NCBI RefSeq assembly: GCF_038039215.1
Contig: NZ_JBBPCL010000001.1
Span: 4,092,001-4,156,000 of the forward strand
Source: Pseudonocardia sp. T1-2H
Lineage (GTDB): Bacteria; Actinomycetota; Actinomycetes; Mycobacteriales; Pseudonocardiaceae
DNA: 64,000 bases
Reading direction: 5' to 3'
Of the stretch, positions 34,083-46,300 are shown one piece after another. Position numbers and translations under genes: made by a program. Numbering within the stretch: the stretch's first letter is position 1; each line of letters starts with the position of its first letter. The notes below the pieces were generated by a model. The model was not told the DNA's origin, searched no databases, and saw nothing but the letters and a program-made list of their open reading frames with translations.

Positions 34083-35071
34083 ACGAGGACCGCCTCGCCG
34101 AGGTCATCGGCAGCACCGCGCTGCGGATCGCCCTGCGCAGCGGGCGGCGCCGGCGTCCGGCACAGCCGGTGGACCGGGACCTCCGGCTGACGGTCACCGC
34201 CGTCCGGGCGGAGGCACCGGACGTCGCCGGGCTGACGCTCGCGCGCCCGGACGGCGCGGACCTTCCCGCGTGGCGGCCCGGCGCGCATCTGGACCTGCTG
34301 CTGCCGTCGGGACTCCTGCGCCAGTACTCGCTGTGCGGGGACCCGGCCGATCGCGCGAGCTACCGGATCGCGGTGCGCCGCCTCGCGGCCGGCTCGACCG
34401 AGGTCCACGGGCTGGCACCCGGCACGGAGATCACGGTCCGCGGGCCGCGCAACGCCTTCCCCCTCGCCGCCGCGCCCGGCTACCTGTTCCTGGCCGGCGG
34501 CATCGGGATCACCCCGCTCGCGCCGATGGCGCGGGCGGCCGCGGCCGCCGGGGTGCCGTGGCGGCTGGTGCACACCGGGCGGGACCGGGCGTCCCTGCCC
34601 CTGTCGGCCGGACTCGACGCCGCCCACGTCCTCCTGCGCCCGGACGACGAACACGGCGGGCCACCGCCCGTCGCCGCGCTGGTCGCGGAGCAGCTCGCCG
34701 CGCTCCCCCGAGGCTCGGCGGTCTACTGCTGCGGCCCGCCGCCCATGATCGACGCGGTGCGCCGGGCCGTCCCGGCCGGGCATCGGCTGCACTCCGAGCG
34801 CTTCTCCCCGCCGCCGGTGCGTGGCGGCCGGGCGTTCACCGTCGAGCTGGCCCGGACGGGACGGACGGTCGACGTCCCGGCGGACCGGTCCGCGCTCGAC
34901 GCCGTGCAAGCCGTGCTGCCGGCCGTCCCGTACTCGTGCCGACAGGGCTTCTGCGGGACGTGCCACGTCCGGCTGGTGGCGGGACGCACCGAGCGGGACA
35001 CCTCCGCACCGGGTTCGATGGCCCTGTGCGTGGCGAGAGCGGAGGGCGACCGCGTGGTGCTGGACCTGTGA
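34079..35071 (+). CDS. Flavin/NAD(P)H/2Fe-2S reductase (PDR/VanB type)
   Basis: 330 residues from GTG 34079, which overlaps the previous stop. Flavin domain: LRQYSLCGDPAD. NAD domain: YLFLAGGIGITPLAPM and YCCGPPPMIDAV. The C-terminal plant-type 2Fe-2S domain has CRQGFCGTC and a final Cys in MALCVARAEG. Such proteins deliver electrons to oxygenases (phthalate dioxygenase reductase, VanB). The obvious partner here is the diiron protein immediately upstream. The TetR gene overlaps its stop. Confidence 0.9.
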   Translation: MNEDRLAEVIGSTALRIALRSGRRRRPAQPVDRDLRLTVTAVRAEAPDVAGLTLARPDGADLPAWRPGAHLDLLLPSGLLRQYSLCGDPADRASYRIAVRRLAAGSTEVHGLAPGTEITVRGPRNAFPLAAAPGYLFLAGGIGITPLAPMARAAAAAGVPWRLVHTGRDRASLPLSAGLDAAHVLLRPDDEHGGPPPVAALVAEQLAALPRGSAVYCCGPPPMIDAVRRAVPAGHRLHSERFSPPPVRGGRAFTVELARTGRTVDVPADRSALDAVQAVLPAVPYSCRQGFCGTCHVRLVAGRTERDTSAPGSMALCVARAEGDRVVLDL

Positions 35072-35693
35072 GCGTCGCCAGGCCGGCGCGCCGGATGAGC
35101 CCCGAGCGCCGCCGCGACCACCTCGTGGCGGCGGCGCTGGAGCTCTACGCCCGGATGCCTCCGGAGCAGGTGACGGTCGACGACGTCAGCCGGGCCGCGG
35201 ACGTCTCGCGCGCGCTGTTCTACCGGTACTTCCCGAACCTGCCGTCGTTGCACGTCGCGGCGCTGTCCACGATCGTCGACGAGCTGATCGACCGGATCTC
35301 GCTGCCCGGCAGCGGCTCGGACGTCCTCCCCACCGAGCAGCTGCGCGCCGCGCTCGACGCGTTCCTCGACACCGTCGAACGGCACGCCCAGGCCTACGTG
35401 GCCCTGCTGCGCAGCGGGTCGGTGATCGCGACCGGGGAGACCGACGCGCTGGTCGACGCGGTGCGCCGGCACATCGTCGCGCTGCTCGTCGAGCGGAGCG
35501 GGCTCGAGGACCCCGCGCCGCTGCATCTGATGACGCTGCGCGGCTGGGTGGCCCTCACCGAGGGCGCGCTGCTCAGCTGGCTGCAGGAGCGGGCCGTGCC
35601 GCGGGCGGAGTCGTCGGGTGGTTGATCGACCAGCTGACCGCGATGCTCGCGGTCACCGCCGCGCACGACACGGCCGAAGGCCGGCCCGGCTGA
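35068..35693 (+). CDS. TetR family regulator (frameshift near the 3' end)
   Basis: GTG 35068 overlaps the reductase stop. HTH: RRDHLVAAALELYARMPPEQVTVDDVSRAADVSRALFYRYFPNLPSLH. As written the protein stops at 35625 after VPRAESSGG. Restoring one G at about 35610 gives VPRAEVVGWLIDQLTAMLAV and a stop at 35693, a normal TetR C-terminus of 208 residues in total. It is the last gene of the EphD-diiron-reductase operon and probably its autoregulator. Confidence 0.8.
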
Positions 35694-35706
35694 GCCGACC
35701 TCACGG

Positions 35707-36114
35707 TCAGCCCTCGTCGTCGCCCACCACGTGGACGGCGGCCTCCTCCGACGACGCCCCGGCGCCGTCGACGCCGACGTCCTCGGCCCAGGAGTCCGCG
35801 TCCGTGTCGACGGCGCCGCCCCCGTCCGCGTCGACCAGGCGGCCGGCGCGGACGTCGCCGACCTGGTCGTCGGCCAGCTCGCCGTCGGTGTCCGAGGCGT
35901 CCCCGAGGCCGTCGCCCCCGGAGTCGCCGGCACCGTACTCCGGCAGCTCCTCGGACAGGCGCTCTGCGAGGTCCTCGTGCTCCGAGGCGTTCCAGGGGCG
36001 CTCCGGCGGCGAGTAGCCCTCGTCCAGCACGTCGTCCGGACCCCGGTCGTCCAGCGTGTCCTCGGGTTCGAGCTGGTCCGAGTCGTCCTCCGGGCCGTTC
36101 GCGTCGCGATCCAT
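35707..36114 (-). CDS. DUF5709 family acidic protein (paralogue 2)
   Basis: 135 residues from ATG 36114. The classic DUF5709 block LEPEDTLDDRGPDDVLDEGYSPPERPW is followed by LAERLSEELPEYG and the C-terminal SSEEAAVHVV. It is very acidic and has no signal peptide or membrane segment. The function is unknown. It is the second copy in the window (first at 2870-3529) and is convergent with the TetR gene. Confidence 0.8.
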   Translation of the reverse strand: MDRDANGPEDDSDQLEPEDTLDDRGPDDVLDEGYSPPERPWNASEHEDLAERLSEELPEYGAGDSGGDGLGDASDTDGELADDQVGDVRAGRLVDADGGGAVDTDADSWAEDVGVDGAGASSEEAAVHVVGDDEG

Positions 36115-36304
36115 GGACCCAGCCTGGCACGCTGCCGCGCCGCTCGCCCGCGGTCCTGCGGAGCCATGCCGGGCGTGCGGCGTTCGGCGGTGGATGCCCC
36201 GCAAGGCCGAGGAGGGACCGATCCCGGGGTCGCATCGGCGCCGACGACAGCGCCGCGGGGCGCTGCCCGGGGCGGCGCACGCCGGCAGGAGATCCGTAGG
36301 ACGG

Positions 36305-37858
36305 ATGCTGCACTCCTTGCTGTGGCGGACCGAGCGACTCTTCGCCGACAAACAGATCGTCACCAGGCTCGGCCCCGGCGAGTACCACCGCTACACCTAC
36401 CGCGAGTTCGGCAAACGCACGCGGCGCCTCGGCGACGCCCTCACCACGCTCGGCGTCGCCCCGGGCGATCGGATCGGCACGCTCGCGTGGAACCACTACC
36501 GCCACCTCGAGACCTACTTCGGGGTCCCCGGCATCCAGGCGGTCCTGCACACGATCAACCTCCGCCTCTCCCCCGCCCAGCAGAAGTTCACGATCGACAA
36601 GACCGAGGACCGGTTCCTGCTCGTCGACGTCGACCAGCTCGGCCTCGTCGCGGAGCTCCTGGAGCTGGGCCTCCCGACCGTCGAGGCCGTGATCGTGCTG
36701 GCCGACGCCGTCCCGGAGCACCGGCTCACGATCCCCGTCCACTCCTACGAGGAACTGCTCGCCGGCGGCGACGAGAACGCCCAGTTCGCAGAGTTCGACG
36801 AGAAGACCGCGTCCGCCATGTGCCTCGCCATGCACGACAAGCTGAACATGGCCGAGCGCCAGATCTGGCTCGAGGTCGCGCCCATGTTCCACTGCAACGG
36901 CTGGAACATCCCGCACACGGCGCTCCTGCAGGGCGCGACGCTCGTCCTGCCGGGCGCGCCCCCCACGCCCGGCGACTACGTCGACATCATCGAGGACCTC
37001 GGCGTCACCGGGATGAACGCCGCCGTCACGATCGGCACGATGATCCGCGACGCCGTCCGCGCGAGCGACCGGCCGCGGGACCTGTCCTCGCTGGACACGC
37101 TCTGGCTGGGCGGGCAGGCGCCGTCGAAGGCCGTGATGAAGTGGTTCAACGACGAGTACGCGTGCGAGGTCATGCAGGGCTACGGCATGACCGAGAACTC
37201 CCCGCAGATCTGCTTCTTCGCGCTCAAGTCGACGCTGGCGGACCGCACCGAGGACGAGATCTACACGCTGCGCCAGACCCAGGGCCTGCCGATCCCGCTG
37301 CTGCAGATCAAGGTCGTCGACCCGGCGACCGGCGACGAGCTGCCCTGGGACGGCACCAGCATCGGGGACTTCCACGTCCGCTCCCCGTTCACCGCGAGTG
37401 AGTACTACCGGGACGAGCGCACCGCGGACTCGATCGTCGACGGCTGGCTGCGCACCGGCGACGTCGGCTGCATCGACCCCGAGGGCTACGTCCTGCTCAA
37501 GGACCGCAGCAAGGACCTGATCAAGTCCGGCGGCGAGTGGATCTCCACGATCGACCTGGAGAACGCGCTGATGCTCCATCCCAAGGTCGCCGAGGCGACG
37601 GTCGTCGGCGTCGAGGACGAGAAGTGGCTCGAACGACCGCTCGCCTGCGTCGTGCCCTCGGACGCGTCGCTGACCAGCGAGGAACTGCAGGAGCACCTGC
37701 TCACGGAGGGGTTCCTCAAGTTCTGGGTCCCGGACACGTTCCTCTTCGTCCCCGAGGTCCCCAAGACCAGCGTCGGCAAGTACGACAAGAAGGCCATCCG
37801 CGGGGTGATCGCGACGGAGGGCGTCGACGGCGCCCGCGCCGTCCTGGCAGCCGGCTGA
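36305..37858 (+). CDS. Acyl-CoA ligase (AMP-forming) lacking its P-loop
   Basis: 517 residues, about 28 short of the long-chain/FadD-like family it resembles. The sequence runs from FDEKTASAMC straight into LAMHDKLNMAERQIWLEVAPMFHCNGW, so the segment that normally reads CYTSGTTGxPKGVxxTHR, the ATP-binding loop, is absent without any frameshift. All other motifs are present: YGMTENSP, DGWLRTGDVG, LKDRSKDLIKSGGEW and the late KTSVGKYDKK lysine. Without the loop it should not form acyl-adenylate normally. Either a real deletion between short ATGTGC-type repeats or an assembly loss explains it. Confidence 0.85.
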   Translation: MLHSLLWRTERLFADKQIVTRLGPGEYHRYTYREFGKRTRRLGDALTTLGVAPGDRIGTLAWNHYRHLETYFGVPGIQAVLHTINLRLSPAQQKFTIDKTEDRFLLVDVDQLGLVAELLELGLPTVEAVIVLADAVPEHRLTIPVHSYEELLAGGDENAQFAEFDEKTASAMCLAMHDKLNMAERQIWLEVAPMFHCNGWNIPHTALLQGATLVLPGAPPTPGDYVDIIEDLGVTGMNAAVTIGTMIRDAVRASDRPRDLSSLDTLWLGGQAPSKAVMKWFNDEYACEVMQGYGMTENSPQICFFALKSTLADRTEDEIYTLRQTQGLPIPLLQIKVVDPATGDELPWDGTSIGDFHVRSPFTASEYYRDERTADSIVDGWLRTGDVGCIDPEGYVLLKDRSKDLIKSGGEWISTIDLENALMLHPKVAEATVVGVEDEKWLERPLACVVPSDASLTSEELQEHLLTEGFLKFWVPDTFLFVPEVPKTSVGKYDKKAIRGVIATEGVDGARAVLAAG

Positions 37859-39879
<2,021 letters not shown>

Positions 39880-39883
39880 CCGG

Positions 39884-42800
39884 CTACCAGGCGTCGATGT
39901 TCGGGCGGACCTTCTCCGGCTGCGGGCCCACCTTCCGCTCCGGGAACGAGCTGGTGATCCAGCGGCGGGTCTCGGCCGGGTCGATCACGTCGTCGATCTC
40001 GAAGACCGTCGCGGTGGCGAGCGCCTTGCCCTTCTCGTACTCCGCGGCGACCCTCTTCTCGAACAGCGCCTGCCTCTCGTCGAGGTCCTCGACCGCGTCC
40101 AGCTCCTTGCGGTACCCCAGCCGCACCGCGCCCTCCAGCCCCATCCCGCCGAGCTCGCCGGTCGGCCAGGCCACGGAGAACGCCGGCGCCTTCAGGCTGC
40201 CCGCCGCCATCCCCTGCCCGCCCAGGCCGTAGCACTTGCGGATGATCACCAGCCCGAGCGGCACGGACAGGTTGGCCCCGATCACGAAGAGCCGGCTGAA
40301 GTGCCGGACCGTCGCCTCGCGCTCCGACGCGGTGCCGACCATGAAGCCGGGGGTGTCGCACAGTGAGACGACCGGGAGCCCGAACGCGTCGCAGAGCTGC
40401 AGGAACCGGGCGGCCTTGTCCGCGGCGTCCCGGTCGATCGCGCCGCCCAGGTGCGCCGGGTTGTTCGCGATCAGGCCCATCGGCCGGCCCTCGACGCGGA
40501 TCAGCGCGGTGATCATCCCGGCGCCGAAACCGCGGCGCAGCTCCAGCACCGAACCGTCGTCCGCCAGGCCCTCGACCACGGCGCGCATGTCGTAGACGCG
40601 GACCCGGTTCTCCGGGACGACGTGCCGCAGCGCCCGCTGGTCCGGCGCGGTCCAGTCCCGCACCGGGCCCTGGAAGTAGGAGAGGTACTGCTTCGCGACG
40701 CGGGTCGCCTCGGCCTCGTCGGGGACCAGGACGTCGACGACGCCGTTGGGCACCTGCACGGACATCGGGCCCACGTCGTCCGCCGCGACGACGCCCAGGC
40801 CGCCGCCCTCGATCATCGCCGGGCCGCCCATGCCGAGGCTCGTGCCCTCGACCGCGATGATCACGTCGCAGATGCCGAGCAGCGCGGCGTTGCCCGCGAA
40901 GCACCGGCCCGCCGCGACGCCGACGAGCGGCACTAGCGCGCTGAGCCTGCCGAACAGCTGGAACGCGGGGACGTCCAGCATGGACGCCCAGCTGCCGTCC
41001 GTGTCCCCCGGCCGCCCTCCCCGCCCTCCGCGTAGACGACGACCGGGAGCTTCCGCCGCGCGGCGAGCTCGAAGATCCGGTCCTTCTTCTTGTGGTTGGT
41101 GAAGCCCTGCGTGCCGGCGAGGACCGTGTAGTCGTAGGACAGCACGACCGCGCGGGCGTTCTCCTCGCCCACGAGATCGGCGTTGATCGTGGCGGTGCCG
41201 GCCAGCATCCCGTCCGCGGGCGTGCGCTCGATGAGGTCGTCCAGCGACCGGCGCTGGCGTTGCGCGGCGATCGCGAGCGCCCCGTACTCGACGAAGCTGC
41301 CCTCGTCGCAGAGGTCCGCGAGGTTCTCCCGGGCGGTCCGCAGGCCCGTCCGCCGGCGCTTCTCGACGGCCGCGCCGCGGCGCTCGTCGAGCCCGATCGC
41401 GTGCCGCTCGATCACCTCGGCCAGGTCGGGCCGGACCAGGTCGAGGTCGATCTCGTCGAGCGCGACGGCGGCGTCCGCCAGGCCCTCGACGGGGTCGAGG
41501 ACGACCAGCACGTCCTGCGCGGCGACCGTGTCCCCCACCCCGACGGCGACCGTCCGGACCGTGCCGGCGACCGGCGCCGACACGACGTGCTCCATCTTCA
41601 TCGCCTCGAGGACCAGCAGGATCGCCCCGGCGCGGACCTCCTCGCCGTCCGCAGCCTCGACGGCGACGACGGTGCCGGGCGCGGAGGCGCGCAGCGCCGT
41701 CGCCCCCTCCGGCACCGTGACCTCCACCGGCGGGTTCCACTGGTCCGCGGCCACGGTGCCTTCGACGTACCGGTGCGGCCGGGCCGTCGCCAGGATCTCG
41801 GCGAGGTACTCGTCCAGGAACCCGGTGGTGAACCCGCCGGACCGGAACGCGGGGTGCGCGACGATCCCGGCCAGCACGTCCACGTTGGTGTCCACGCCCG
41901 CCACGTTCACCTCGGACAGCGCCCGGTGGGCCCGGCCCGCGAGCGCGGCGAAGTCCGGCGAGCGGTCGTGGACGATCAGCTTCGCCAGCAGCGGGTCGTA
42001 GCGCAGGCTCGTCCGGTAACCGACGTAGCCCGCGGCGTCCACGCGCACCCCGCGGCCGGACGGGGAGCTCGAAGGCGGTCAGGGTGCCGGCGGCGGGGGT
42101 GATCGTGCCGTCCGGGTTCGCGGTCTCGAGGCTGATCCGGGCCTGCAGCGCGGCGCCGACGGGCACGGGCGCCTCGGCCTGGGTGAGGCCCAGGTCGGCG
42201 AGGGAGCAACCGGCGGCGAGCTCGATCTGCGCCCGCACGAGGTCGACCCCGGTCACCTCCTCGGTGACCGTGTGCTCGACCTGCAGCCGGGGGTTGACCT
42301 CGATGAACGCGATCCGCTCCCCGCTGACCAGGAACTCGACGGTCCCCAGCCCGGTGTAGCGGACGGACTCCCCCAGCCGCACCGCCGCGGCGAGCAGCTC
42401 CGCCCGGACGGCGGCGGACAGGCCCGGGGCGGGCGCGACCTCGACGATCTTCTGGTGCCGCCGCTGGATCGAGCAGTCCCGCTCGCCGAGCTGCGTCACC
42501 GCACCGGTCCCGTCGCCCAGGATCTGCACCTCGACGTGCCGGGCGGGGGCGAGCAGCTCCTCGGCGTAGACCCGGTCGTCGCCGAAGGCGGATCTCGCCT
42601 CGGACGCGCAGCGGGCGAAGGCGTCGAGCAGCGTCGACGGGTCCGTGACCCGCCGCATCCCGCGCCCTCCCCCGCCCGAGACCGCCTTGAGCATCACCGC
42701 CCCGGGTGCCGGGAGCGAGCGCTGGAACTCCTGCGCCCCGGCCGCGTCGACGGGGCCGTCGGTGCCGGCGAGCAGCGGGAGCCCGACCGCCCGCGCCAGC

Positions 42801-43159
42801 TCCCGGGCGCGGGTCTTGTCCCCGAACGCGGCGAGGATCTCCGGCGACGGCCCGACGAACGTGAGACCTCGTTCGGCGCAGGCCTCGGCGAAGCGGGCGT
42901 TCTCGCTGAGGAAGCCGTAGCCGGGGTGGACGGCGTCCGCGCCCGCCTCCTCGGCGGCGCGGAGCATGTCGTCGACGTCGAGGTAGGCGGGGACACCGGA
43001 GCCGCGCAGGGCGACGGCCGCGTCCGCCTTCACGACGTGCGGCGCGTCCGCGTCGTCCGTGGCGAAGACGGCGACGGCCGGGATCCCCAGGTCGGCGGCC
43101 GCGCGGGCGATCCGGATCGCGACCTCGCCGCGATTGGCGATGAGCAGCCGGGTGATCAC
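39884..43159 (-). CDS. Single-chain acyl-CoA carboxylase, BC-BCCP-CT (two frameshifts)
   Basis: Once two indels are corrected, one 1091-residue protein. Biotin carboxylase comes first (LLIANRGEVAIRIA, HPGYGFLSENARFA, GGGGRGMRRV, EVNPRLQVEHTVTEEVTGVDLV), then a biotin carrier with Lys521 in EAMKMEH, then a carboxyltransferase (GFTNHKKKDRIFELA, GGPAMIEGGGLGVV, CDTPGFMVGTASER). An extra G near 42062 (GGGGAGCTC) breaks the frame at ELPSGRGVRVD; a missing base near 41020 breaks it at AEGGGGRPGDTDGSW. The shifts are opposite and the total length is a multiple of three. GTG 43159 is the start. Its acyl-CoA substrate is not known. Confidence 0.88.
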   Translation of the reverse strand: MITRLLIANRGEVAIRIARAAADLGIPAVAVFATDDADAPHVVKADAAVALRGSGVPAYLDVDDMLRAAEEAGADAVHPGYGFLSENARFAEACAERGLTFVGPSPEILAAFGDKTRARELARAVGLPLLAGTDGPVDAAGAQEFQRSLPAPGAVMLKAVSGGGGRGMRRVTDPSTLLDAFARCASEARSAFGDDRVYAEELLAPARHVEVQILGDGTGAVTQLGERDCSIQRRHQKIVEVAPAPGLSAAVRAELLAAAVRLGESVRYTGLGTVEFLVSGERIAFIEVNPRLQVEHTVTEEVTGVDLVRAQIELAAGCSLADLGLTQAEAPVPVGAALQARISLETANPDGTITPAAGTLTAFELPVRPRGARGRRGLRRLPDEPALRPAAGEADRPRPLAGLRRARGPGPPGAVRGERGGRGHQRGRAGRDRRAPRVPVRRVHHRVPGRVPRRDPGDGPAAPVRRRHRGRGPVEPAGGGHGAGGGDGAARLRARHRRRRRGCGRRGGPRRGDPAGPRGDEDGARRVGAGRRHGPDGRRRGGGHGRRAGRAGRPRPRRGPGGRRRRARRDRPRPGPARPGRGDRAARDRARRAPRRGRREAPADGPADRPGEPRGPLRRGQLRRVRGARDRRATPAPVAGRPHRAHARGRDAGRHRHDQRRSRGRGERPRGRAVLRLHGPRRHAGLHQPQEEGPDLRARRAAEAPGRRLRGGRGGRPGDTDGSWASMLDVPAFQLFGRLSALVPLVGVAAGRCFAGNAALLGICDVIIAVEGTSLGMGGPAMIEGGGLGVVAADDVGPMSVQVPNGVVDVLVPDEAEATRVAKQYLSYFQGPVRDWTAPDQRALRHVVPENRVRVYDMRAVVEGLADDGSVLELRRGFGAGMITALIRVEGRPMGLIANNPAHLGGAIDRDAADKAARFLQLCDAFGLPVVSLCDTPGFMVGTASEREATVRHFSRLFVIGANLSVPLGLVIIRKCYGLGGQGMAAGSLKAPAFSVAWPTGELGGMGLEGAVRLGYRKELDAVEDLDERQALFEKRVAAEYEKGKALATATVFEIDDVIDPAETRRWITSSFPERKVGPQPEKVRPNIDAW

Positions 43160-43344
43160 GCCGGGGTGAACCTCACTGTTCGGTCCTTCGCGTCGGCGCT
43201 GCCACCCCGGCATCGTCAGCGACGGTGACGCCGGTGTCAATCCGCGACCGATCACGTCCGCCGGGCCCGGTCGGGCGCCCCCGTCCGGCGGAGGTATCCG
43301 CGCGACGTGGGCCGCGGTCCTCCAACAGGGGGACGCGCCGCGAG

Positions 43345-43350
43345 TAGCGT
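43345..43350 (+). promoter_or_regulatory. Probable -10 box of the BTAD regulator (TAGCGT)
   Basis: TAGCGT lies 44 bases before GTG 43395; the short leader that follows contains GGGGAGG as the ribosome-binding site. Confidence 0.35.
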
Positions 43351-43394
43351 CCGCGCCCCGACGAGAACCGGCTGCCGGGCGGGGAGGGCGCACC

Positions 43395-46300
43395 GTGCTG
43401 GAGATCCGTCTGCTGGGTGAGCAGCGGGTGGCCCGCGCGCCGGACGCGGCCGGGCGCCGGCCGTCGTCCCGGGCGTTCGAGCTGCTGGCGCACCTCGTCC
43501 TGCACGCGGGGGCCCCGCAGGCCCGGCCCCGCCTCGCCGGCGTCCTCTGGCCCGAGTCGACGGAGGCCCAGGCCCGGACGAACCTCCGGCGCGAGCTGCA
43601 CCACCTGCGCGCGCTCCTCGACGACGACCCGTCGCTGGTGGTGCGGTCGACGGCGCTCCTGTGGTGCGACGCGCCCTCCTGCCGGGTCGACGTGCGGGTC
43701 TTCGACACCGAGCGGGCGGCCGCGCTGCGGGCCAGAGAGGCGCGCGACCGCGCCGGGGTTCTGCGGCACGCGCAGACCGCGATCGCCGAGTACCGCGGCG
43801 AGCTGATGCCCGGCGTCTACGCCGACGGGGTGGCCGAGGCGCGCGACCGGCTGCACCGGGAGTGCGTGGACCTCTGCGACCTGGCCGCGGCGGCCCTCCG
43901 GGACGCCGGGGACCTGCGCACCGCGACCGCGGTCTGCCGGCGCCGCGTCTCGCTCGAGCCGCTCGAGGAGACCGGCTACCGGGCGCTCATGGAGCTGCAG
44001 GCGGAGGCGGGGGACATCGGCGCGGCCATCGGGACCTACCACCGTTGCGCCACCGTGCTGGAGCAGGAGCTCGCCGTGGCTCCCGGCGCCGGGATCTCGA
44101 AGCTGGTGCAGCAGCTGCTCGGCCGGTCGGCCGCGCCCGCCGCCGCGACCCCGCGGATCGGCGCACCCGGGGCTCGCCTGGTCGGCCGGGCTCCCGAATG
44201 GGGGGTGCTCCTCGGGCGGTGGGAGGCGGCCCGCGGCGGCGCGCCCGGGCTCGTCGTCGCCTCCGGGGAGGCCGGGGTCGGCAAGACGAGGCTGGTCGCC
44301 GAGCTCGCGGCCGTGGCGCGCGCCGAGGGCGCGGTCGTCGCGACAGCGCACTGCTTCGGCCTCCCGGGCCGGCTGGCGCTCGCCCCGGTCGCGGAGTGGT
44401 TGCGGGCGAACGGCCTGCGGGAGGCCGTGGCGGGGCTCGACCGGACCTGGCGCTCGGAGGTCGCCCGCCTGGTCCCGGACGGTTCCCCGGAACCGGCGAC
44501 CGAATCCGGGGGCGGGCGCCCCGCCCGGCGGGCGCAGGCCCACCGGCTCCCGCGCGCTGGTCGACGCCTGGCAGCGGCACCGGTTCTTCGAGGGGCTCGC
44601 CCGTGCCGTGCTCGCCACCGACAGGCCCGTCCTGCTCGTGCTCGACGACCTGCAGTGGTGCGACCAGGAGACCGTGGCCTGGCTCGCGTTCCTGCTGACC
44701 CTCGCCGGGGGATCCCCGCTGCTCGTGGCCGCCACCCTGCGGCGCGACGAGCTCGACCGGAACCCCGGCGTCGCCGCGGCCCTGCGCTCGTTGCGGTCCA
44801 GCGGCCGGATCACCGACGTCGAGCTGGGCCCCCTCGACGCGGCCAGCACCGGCCGGCTCGCGTCGGCCGTCCTGGGCCGGCCGATCGGTCCGGCCGAGGA
44901 GGTGCTGCTGCAGGCGACGACCGGGGGCTACCCGCTGTTCGTCATCGAGGCCGCCCGCACCCTGCCCGGCCGGGCCCACGCCCCCGGGCCCGCCCCGGAG
45001 CGGAACACCCCGCCGGACCTGCGGGACGTGCTGTCCCACCGGCTCCAGGAGGCGTCCCCCGCGGCGCAGGAGGTCGCCGGCCTGGCCTCCGCGCTCGGCC
45101 GCGACTTCGGCCTCGACCTGCTCATCGAGGCCACCGAGCTCGGACCGGACGCGCTCGTCGGGGCGGTGGACGAGCTGTGGCGGCGGCGGATCCTGCGCGA
45201 GCACCACGGCGGCTACGACTTCTCCCACGACCTGCTGCGCGACGCCGCCTACGCCGCCGTCAGCCCGCCACGGCGCTGGCTGCTGCACCGGCGGCTGGCG
45301 CAGGGGCTGGAGCTGCTGCACGAGGGACACCTCGACGACGTCGCCGGACAGCTCGCCGAGCAGCACGACCGCGCCGGGCGCACGGACCGGGCGCTGCACT
45401 ACTTCGGCCGGGCGGCCGAGCTCGCCGTGGGGGTCTTCGCGAACGCCGACGCGATCCGGCACCACCGGCGCTGCCTCGCCCTGGTGGCGCGCTCGCCCGC
45501 CGGGGCCGCGCGCGACGACCGCGAGCTCGCCGTGTTGCAGGCGCTGTCCGCCCCGCTCAACGCCGTGCACGGCTACGCCTCGCCCGACCTGCAGGAGACC
45601 CTGGAGCGGTCGGTCGCGCTCGGCGAGCGGCTGGACCGGCCCGACGTCGTGCTGCAGAGCCTCGTGGGGCTGTTCGCCGTGCGGTTCGTGCAGGGCCACA
45701 ACATCGAGGCGCACCGGATCGCGACCCGGGTGCTCGCCCTCGCCGAGCCCCGGGCGGACCCGGCGCTCCTCGGGCAGGCCCATTTCACGTTCGCCGGGTC
45801 CGCGACGAACCTCGGCCGGCCGGCGGTCGGCGTCGAGCACTTCGACCTCGCGGAGCGGCTCTCCACCGGGGAGACCTCGCTGCTCGTCGGCACCCGCCCG
45901 GAGGTGCACGCGCGGGCCTGGGCGGCCCACGCCAAGTGGCTCCTGGGACACGAGGAAGAAGCGCTCGGCAGCGCCCTCGGCGCAGTCACCGCCGCACGCG
46001 CGGCCGATCACCCCTACTCCCTCGCCGTCGCTCTGGCCTACGAGGCGGTGACCCACGAGATCCGGGGCGACACCGAGGAACTGCTCCCCGCCGTCGACGA
46101 GCTGGACGCGCTGTGCCGGCGCTACGAGTTCGCCTACTACGGCGAGTGGGCCATCGTCCTGCGTGGCCGGGCGGCCGGGGGCGACCGCGGGATCGCCCTG
46201 ATCGAGGACGGGATCCGCCGCCTGCGCAGCCAGGGTGCCCACGCGCGGATGCCCTACTGGTTGTCGCTCCTGGCCCGCACCCACCTCGACGAGGGCCGGG

